64,000 nucleotides of DNA. Source: Corynebacterium afermentans subsp. lipophilum. Lineage in GTDB: Bacteria > Actinomycetota > Actinomycetes > Mycobacteriales > Mycobacteriaceae. The stretch lies in assembly GCF_030408375.1 (NCBI RefSeq), contig NZ_CP046530.1, forward strand, positions 1,612,001 to 1,676,000, in the 5' to 3' direction. This document shows positions 58,493 to 64,000 of the stretch, in pieces. Each line of letters opens with the position of its first letter. Position 1 is the stretch's first letter. The position numbers and the translations under genes were made by a program. A model generated the notes under the pieces. It ran no database searches, had not been told where the DNA came from, and was given only the letters and a program-made list of their open reading frames with translations.

Positions 58493-61066
58493 TTAAGAGA
58501 CAGAATAAGCCGTTTCTGACTCGCTCAGAAGCATCTGAATTTTGCTTACGTGCGCTTCGTGGGTGAAGTTCTTCGCCAAGACATCTCTCGACTTGTCTAC
58601 TTGCGCGAAGTATTTATCAGCATTTTGCCTATAATAGTTAATAACTTCCTTGACCTCGGTGGGTGCGCAGTAGACAGCTGCTTCGCCAAAAACTTCTTCG
58701 TAATGAGGCGGCAAGATCACTACCAAGTCAGATGCGATCGCCTCAAGAATGGACCTACCAAAAGCCTCGATCGCACTCGAGTGTTGGTAGAAAACATAAA
58801 AGTCTAACGAATGCAGGAAAGACCTAACATCTTCTTCATCGCGTTGCAGCAGTTCCCAGTTATCAGGAGTTTTCTTTCTGCCTAGGATTTTGAAAACCGT
58901 ATTCCATCCGCCCATCGCGCGTACTTTAACTGTGCCATCGGCTGGATACGCCGCCAGTATGTCCTCACGAGACTCTGGCCACTTCATACGATCATCACGG
59001 GAATGGCGGCCGATGACAGGAACCTTTTGACCATTGAAATTGATGGAGGACTTTGCCCATTCCTCCGGATCAACGATTCCGGGGAGATCGAAATTACATA
59101 GTTCTGAATCGTTTAGGTACGGTTCAATCGCTTTGCGGACTTGGGGGCCTTGAGGTGCCCACAAGACTTCAGAGCGAAACATAAACCGAGCGTTTTTTAG
59201 ACAATCCGGCACCAGGTATCTAATGTCGGACCCGTCCTTCTCCGACGGTGCCTGATTTGCTAGAACTACCATCCTTTCAACCTCCAATTTCGATGCTTCG
59301 TTCGGAGGGAACTGTAGGATCGGCGGATAGCGCAGTACAAGTAGTTTCACTGAAGCCACCTCGTCATAGAAGACCTGCTCGACTACGCCCTCGTTCAAAA
59401 GCGTTTGAATCGGCTCATTCAAATCCGCTGATCGAGTGCTCATAAAGCGAGCAGCTTCCAGATGCAGGATGCCCACGCTGTACCCTGCCCCGGTAAGAGC
59501 TTTTAGCTCCTCTAGCATAGATTTTTGAGGGCCACCGTACTTTTTCCAATCGCCAGCCAGTACAACGTCATAGGTAGTTTCAGTATCACCGACCGCACCA
59601 CGAATGCGACGTGGGGCAAACACCGGGACAGACTGCTGGCCTTCAGTATTCAGTCGTAATTGCTGCTTTTCTGCCGTTGAGTGCCACAGATTATAGGCCG
59701 ACTTGTAGCTGTCTCGGGTTGGATGACTCCAACCCGCTGCAAAATCACTCCTCGAAAGAGAATCCTCCAGGATACGCACAATGCTAAGTGGCTTGTTGAT
59801 CGTGGCCACCGCGTTGCCAGTCTCGATCTCGATTCGCTTCGCGAGTTCCGTATCCGCCGCCTTTCGAACAGGCATAAACCCACCCAAGCGGCGCATAAGC
59901 TCAACTCGAGCCATAAGTGAAGATGCGTTAGCGGAACGATAGTTGTAGCCAAGGAATACTCGTCCGAGATTCTCACCGCAGCGAACTGCACTTACTTTGC
60001 AAGCAGGCACACTGGGGTTATCCATCATGAAACGAAGCTGGTGCTCTAGGCGTTGCGGATGTGACCAATCATCATCGTCTTGCCCAGTGTAAAACTCCCC
60101 GCTAGCGAGTGAAAGGCCGTGATTACGGCAAGCGTAAGTTCCCCCATTCTCGGGCATCCGCACTAAACGAATTCGATCGTCCCAAGTAGCAACTTCTTCA
60201 AATAACTGGTCATAATCGGGCCCCGACGCATCATCAACGATGATTAGCTCAAGATCGGAAATTGTCTGGTTTAAAATTGAACGAACTGAAGTTTCAAGCT
60301 CATCGCGATTTGGCTGGTATGAAGTCATAACCACCGTAACTAATGGTTTCGACTTTGCTACCTCCACGTGAGCCTTTTCAGCTCTTGCAAAGAGCCGGTC
60401 GAAAGGCTTCTTTTCAGATAAGGCGAGTTCTACCGGTGCCACCCCATCGGCCGAGAATCGCCGATTGAAATTATTCAGCCATTCGTCCAAATCTCCAGTT
60501 GGATTTGGTCTCCCATTCCCAAATCTGAACGGGTTCTTCAGTTCAGCTCTGAGGTACCCTCTTTCGAATTTATCGGTCTCCTTCCATTTATTTAAGAGGG
60601 CAAGTGCCTCGTTGTCTCTTTCGCGAAGAATTAGAGCTTGGACACAATTACGCCGCCACTTTTGTACCGAGCGATCAAACGGCAGAACCTCTAGAGTCGC
60701 ACGAAGAATTGCGAGGCCGACCCTTCTTTCATCTTCGTCTGTACTAGCAAGAAGGAGATAGTTTCCCAATTCAGCTATAACGACCGGTTTAAGCTTCCGC
60801 CGGATGAGGGAGCTGATCCTGCCCATTCCACCTTCAGTGAATGCACGCAAAAGATCACCGCGCAACCGAGACCAAGTAGTGGGCTGGCCTGTCGCTTCAG
60901 TAGCCAAAATATCGAGGTAGCTGTCCGCTTGCGCCCTCCTCGCAGTAGCAATTGCAGCGCCTCGGCGCCTAGAGGAAATTTTCGCGTAGTCGAGCAACAG
61001 GTTGTCTTTGTTCAATCTGGCTGAGGCTACGGAGCGCTCGTCTATCCAAGTTAATTTGTCTACCAC
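58493..61066 (-). CDS. Large glycosyltransferase: GT2 domain plus GT4-like domain
   Basis: An 857-residue protein. After a helical N-terminal 230 residues comes a GT-A domain: LVTVVMTSYQPNRDELETSV, LELIIVDDASG, GGTYACRNHGL and GQDDDDWSHPQ (DxD). The C-terminal 350 residues look like a GT-B domain with VVLAGDWKKYGGPQKSML and SAIEAFGRSILEAIASDLVV, a GT4-type end motif. It would add two different sugars or phosphosugars to a surface polymer. GTG 61066 lies two bases after the stop of the gene upstream, so the two form an operon. AT-rich composition. Confidence 0.8.
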   Translation of the reverse strand: MVDKLTWIDERSVASARLNKDNLLLDYAKISSRRRGAAIATARRAQADSYLDILATEATGQPTTWSRLRGDLLRAFTEGGMGRISSLIRRKLKPVVIAELGNYLLLASTDEDERRVGLAILRATLEVLPFDRSVQKWRRNCVQALILRERDNEALALLNKWKETDKFERGYLRAELKNPFRFGNGRPNPTGDLDEWLNNFNRRFSADGVAPVELALSEKKPFDRLFARAEKAHVEVAKSKPLVTVVMTSYQPNRDELETSVRSILNQTISDLELIIVDDASGPDYDQLFEEVATWDDRIRLVRMPENGGTYACRNHGLSLASGEFYTGQDDDDWSHPQRLEHQLRFMMDNPSVPACKVSAVRCGENLGRVFLGYNYRSANASSLMARVELMRRLGGFMPVRKAADTELAKRIEIETGNAVATINKPLSIVRILEDSLSRSDFAAGWSHPTRDSYKSAYNLWHSTAEKQQLRLNTEGQQSVPVFAPRRIRGAVGDTETTYDVVLAGDWKKYGGPQKSMLEELKALTGAGYSVGILHLEAARFMSTRSADLNEPIQTLLNEGVVEQVFYDEVASVKLLVLRYPPILQFPPNEASKLEVERMVVLANQAPSEKDGSDIRYLVPDCLKNARFMFRSEVLWAPQGPQVRKAIEPYLNDSELCNFDLPGIVDPEEWAKSSINFNGQKVPVIGRHSRDDRMKWPESREDILAAYPADGTVKVRAMGGWNTVFKILGRKKTPDNWELLQRDEEDVRSFLHSLDFYVFYQHSSAIEAFGRSILEAIASDLVVILPPHYEEVFGEAAVYCAPTEVKEVINYYRQNADKYFAQVDKSRDVLAKNFTHEAHVSKIQMLLSESETAYSVS

Positions 61067-61068
61067 GA

Positions 61069-63858
61069 CTACTTCTCCCTCAGGTTTTTGATGTAACCCT
61101 CAAATTCGGACTCAGACCAAAGTTCAGGCAGATATTGTGTTCCACGTTCTTGCTGAAGCTTGTACAGTTCTGGGAAGTCAACTATCCGCCGAACCACAGA
61201 CTGGACTGCATCCGGCTTGACGTAGAGCACAGCGTCCCCGTAAAGCGCTTCAGAACCTGGTCGAACCATTACGACAATTCCTGTGGCTAGTGCTGCAAGC
61301 ACTTCCACAGATTGCTCGGAGTGTGCCGGCCCCATATCAACCCAAAAATCAATCTTCTCGGCAAAATCAACGAAATCGAACGTATCACCAGACACAAAGT
61401 CAGCGCCCTGCCGCAGCGTCTTTTCAATCCTAGAGCTCGATTGATCAAAATTGTCGACTAGAACAACATCGTAAACCTCGTTACCCGCATATGCAGACTT
61501 GATCTCCGATGCCTTGCTGGGCCACTGCTTTGATGAAGGCGCGGGTCCTCGCCCAACAGTAGGCTTCGCGTCCGTACTCAAAGAATGCGTTTGACTCGAG
61601 TTAAACGGCGCGAGCCCGTTCCAGTCGTTCAATAGGAGAATCTCCGATTCCCGCTTACCGAGAACTTGGCAGAGACCATCCAGTGCACTTCTCGCGAGCC
61701 TCTCTTGGATAGGAGATTTCGAGCTTGCCGCAGCCGAAACCACCGCCACAGTATTTGCAGTTACGTTGCTAGTGGTATCTTCGGCAAATTCGAAAGCTCT
61801 TGGATCGCGAATGATTAAGTGATCGAAATGCGCAGCGTTCTGGAACGAAAGGAACTGCACCCCCGTTTTCTCGAGAAGTTCCAATACTCGTGGGTTCACG
61901 AGAGGGGCGGTCGCACCATCAAAACTATGGTGGTGCACGAGGGCAACTCGGTAGCCCATCTCATCTAGACGCTGCAACTCTGCAAGCGCAGTGGCTTGGT
62001 TAAAATCGCTGGCCTTAGCGTCAAGAACGTAGCCAAAGTCGAATGTTCCAAGGTGGGCGCCTCGCTTGCCTCGCTCCATATCCGCGGGCAACGCTTTGAC
62101 ATTTGGATTCATGTATTCCGCACTTAGCTCATTGTGCACCGCAGTGAATGCGGAATGGTATAGCATCCGAGACGGGTGTTGGAATCCCCGAAGAATTTCT
62201 CCAGATGTCAGTGAACGGTCGTGGGTACGTGTGAACGATAGCGGGATGTCCGAGCAACACCCAATCTTCTTCCCAGTAGCTTTTTGCAATCGAAGCGTGA
62301 ATTCTTCGTCAGCCCCGCGGTTCACCTCATGCCAGCCGCCCAAAGCCCGGGCATCCTCCGTACGCAGCAACAGAGAAGACATATTGTTCTGTGCGAACTC
62401 GGGGCGCCGGTTAATTCGAGTGAATCTGAGATCCTCCGTCACTCGGGCGTGTTTAGATGTAGTGCCTACCAGGTCGGGGTTTTCTATGAGGTGCCCAACC
62501 TGTGAAGCGATCTTTTGAGGGTGGGACCAATCGTCGTCATCATGAACAGTGAAGTACTCCCCTTTAGCTAGACGAAGCCCGGCATTCCTGGCTGCGTAGG
62601 CGCCACCGTTCTCTTCTAAGAGCACCAACTTCGCAATCGGGTAATCCGCGACGATCTCTTTTAATGCAGAGATGTTTTCGTCGCTGGAGCCATCATCAAC
62701 TACAAGGATCTCAAGGTTCTCCCACGATTGAGAGACGAGAGAATTCAGTGCAGTCCTAATACGCGAAGCGCCTTCATAAGTAGGCATAATAACGCTCACC
62801 AACGACTGGGAATGCGCCTCTACACGTAACTTCAAAGACTCCGCTTGAAGCTGATCAAGGTCAGTCGTGTCGCACTGTCCAAAGGTGACCTGGCTAAGAC
62901 CGTTAGTTCGAAAGACCTCGTTGACTGGCTCTAGCCACTCGCTTGCTCGTCCGTGAACGCCAGCAAACTGGTTCGCTAAAGTAAAATGATACTGCACCGA
63001 GTTGCTCCTATTGAGCCCCAGCGCTTCGAGAATGTAAGCTGCGGTCTCCCAGTCGCCGCACTCGCCTACAATCTCCGACAAGAGGAGTCGATCCTCTCGG
63101 GATAGCTTGTTCTCTCCAAACACAGCTGCTACAACAACGAGAATTGTCCGCGCATCGTCTAGGTCAGATTCGGTCAACCTCTGGTTGCCTAAGACTTGCG
63201 CCAGGGCAAGAAGGACATCCGCGTCCCAGCTTTTAACCGTTTCAAAATCTGTGAGGCCATCTTCCCTCAATCGCCGCAGAATCGAAATCAGTTGCTCGTA
63301 CGAATAGAAGTATCCAGAGGCCGCACGCGCAAAAGAATTGCGTACGCGCTGGCTTTTTACTTTTAGCGCAAAGCGTGAGGCAGACTTTGGATCTCTATTA
63401 ATCGCTCGCGCGACTGCCACTTCTCTATCGTTCTCAGACATCATCGGCGATCGCAGTGGCGGTGCAGCCGATGAAGTTTCCCGGACTGGCGCTTCCTTCT
63501 TTGCGGGCGCAGCCTTTTCTCGACCGGAACTCTTCGGACTTTCCTGAGGCGTCACCGGACGTTTTTGCTCCGCAGTCCTTGTGCTTGCTTCAGAAAGGAT
63601 AACGCTGTTTAGCTCACTCTGTTCCTCTATAAGCTTCCGGACTTTTTCAAACTGCCGGTTAGTAGCTGCCCGCGTGCTCACCAAGTATCGGTGAATGACT
63701 GCCGTAATAAAAATCAGTATCAGCAACGCAGCAGATAGGAAGAGAAGCGTACCTGTTAGTTTCCCAAACGCTGCCAAGACACTCGCAGAAAGGGCGAATA
63801 CGACACCAACAAGCGTAATCAGCTGAGTCCGGCCAAATTTTTTGAACAATTCTCGCAC
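61069..63858 (-). CDS. Membrane-anchored large glycosyltransferase (GT2)
   Basis: A 929-residue protein with two N-terminal membrane helices (ITLVGVVFALSASVLAAF and LLFLSAALLILIFITAVI), a coiled, Lys/Pro/Ala-rich linker and a helical region, then a GT-A domain: LVSVIMPTYEGASRIRTALN, LEILVVDDGSSDENIS, GGAYAARNAGLRLAKGEYFT and VHDDDDWSHPQ. The DDDDWSHPQ sequence is shared with the 857-residue protein. A GT-B-like end domain (DVVLVDNFDQSS, SVEVLAALATGIVVMV) follows. It is the membrane member of a pair and probably sits at the assembly site. Confidence 0.8.
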   Translation of the reverse strand: MRELFKKFGRTQLITLVGVVFALSASVLAAFGKLTGTLLFLSAALLILIFITAVIHRYLVSTRAATNRQFEKVRKLIEEQSELNSVILSEASTRTAEQKRPVTPQESPKSSGREKAAPAKKEAPVRETSSAAPPLRSPMMSENDREVAVARAINRDPKSASRFALKVKSQRVRNSFARAASGYFYSYEQLISILRRLREDGLTDFETVKSWDADVLLALAQVLGNQRLTESDLDDARTILVVVAAVFGENKLSREDRLLLSEIVGECGDWETAAYILEALGLNRSNSVQYHFTLANQFAGVHGRASEWLEPVNEVFRTNGLSQVTFGQCDTTDLDQLQAESLKLRVEAHSQSLVSVIMPTYEGASRIRTALNSLVSQSWENLEILVVDDGSSDENISALKEIVADYPIAKLVLLEENGGAYAARNAGLRLAKGEYFTVHDDDDWSHPQKIASQVGHLIENPDLVGTTSKHARVTEDLRFTRINRRPEFAQNNMSSLLLRTEDARALGGWHEVNRGADEEFTLRLQKATGKKIGCCSDIPLSFTRTHDRSLTSGEILRGFQHPSRMLYHSAFTAVHNELSAEYMNPNVKALPADMERGKRGAHLGTFDFGYVLDAKASDFNQATALAELQRLDEMGYRVALVHHHSFDGATAPLVNPRVLELLEKTGVQFLSFQNAAHFDHLIIRDPRAFEFAEDTTSNVTANTVAVVSAAASSKSPIQERLARSALDGLCQVLGKRESEILLLNDWNGLAPFNSSQTHSLSTDAKPTVGRGPAPSSKQWPSKASEIKSAYAGNEVYDVVLVDNFDQSSSRIEKTLRQGADFVSGDTFDFVDFAEKIDFWVDMGPAHSEQSVEVLAALATGIVVMVRPGSEALYGDAVLYVKPDAVQSVVRRIVDFPELYKLQQERGTQYLPELWSESEFEGYIKNLREK

Positions 63859-63867
63859 CCTTTAAAG

Positions 63868-64000
63868 TTAATATCGCTCTAAAACAGCTTCAACTTCTTC
63901 AGCTCCGTTGCTCAATCCAGCATCGAACAACGCACGGGAAATCGTCACACGAATATCCTTCTTTCCTAACTCAATTACAGAGGTTTCGATTTCATTCACG
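63868..64000 (-). CDS. C-terminal fragment of an unknown gene (runs off the right edge)
   Basis: The minus strand reads NEIETSVIELGKKDIRVTIS, RALFDAGLSNGAEEVEAVLE and RY before TAA at 63868-63870, nine bases upstream of the next gene. The frame is open to the window edge, with a GTG at 63999 that may or may not be the start. It is part of the glycan operon. Nothing more can be said from 43 residues. Confidence 0.55.
   Translation of the reverse strand, partial: VNEIETSVIELGKKDIRVTISRALFDAGLSNGAEEVEAVLERY

Overview
The window looks like a chromosomal segment of a high-GC Corynebacterium. The grounds are a glnA2-glnE pair with a GlnA of the adenylylated type, a ThrC and an AceE that read like their C. 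glutamicum counterparts, an actinobacterial RNase P RNA, a fused RNase HI/phosphatase, many GTG/TTG starts and stop-start overlaps of the GTGA type. No phage, insertion sequence, rRNA or CRISPR array was seen.

Layout. 0-8.6 kb: end of a ThrE-like exporter, RDD protein, glnA, a short VIT/CCC1 transporter, TDT transporter, HNH protein, coupled NUDIX and GH25 genes, membrane-anchored trypsin-like protease. 8.6-26 kb: housekeeping core with thrC, glnE-glnA2 (control of glutamine synthetase), CYTH-CHAD protein, a galactokinase-like protein, an RNB ribonuclease, rnpB, RNase HI/phosphatase, zinc-ribbon protein, Nif3-like protein, HAD and low-molecular-weight tyrosine phosphatases, SURF1 and tRNA-Val. 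26-44.8 kb: DUF3052 gene divergent from aceE, a YPDG-type surface protein, ACP and NagD-like phosphatase, a HEPN-MNT toxin-antitoxin pair with three evenly spaced operators, aldehyde dehydrogenase, transporters including two tandem TRIC channels, a nucleoside uptake/hydrolysis pair, secreted proteins and an AbgT transporter. 44.8-53 kb: accessory stretch with an XRE-ImmA/IrrE two-gene unit, small secreted proteins and a decayed copy of one, tRNA-Asn followed by an HTH-antitoxin/PIN-toxin pair, an MDR oxidoreductase, a decayed DJ-1/PfpI gene and an ornithine-cyclodeaminase-like gene. 53.2-64 kb: a visibly more AT-rich island of glycosyltransferases, a CphA-like ATP-grasp ligase, an asparagine-synthetase-like protein and an esterase-like gene frameshifted at a G8 tract. 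This looks like a strain-variable cell-surface glycan locus that runs off the right edge.

Two non-genic patterns stand out. First, an 11-mer family GCYTNNCGACG occurs about 28 times between 1 and 52.3 kb, on both strands, inside genes and between them, often forcing rare codons, and is absent from the 53-64 kb island. Second, at least ten intergenic gaps hold a private short word of 8-14 bases repeated directly and inverted, usually around a small core of the type ATTTTYGC. The words differ from place to place while the layout stays the same. Neither pattern is explained by the genes.
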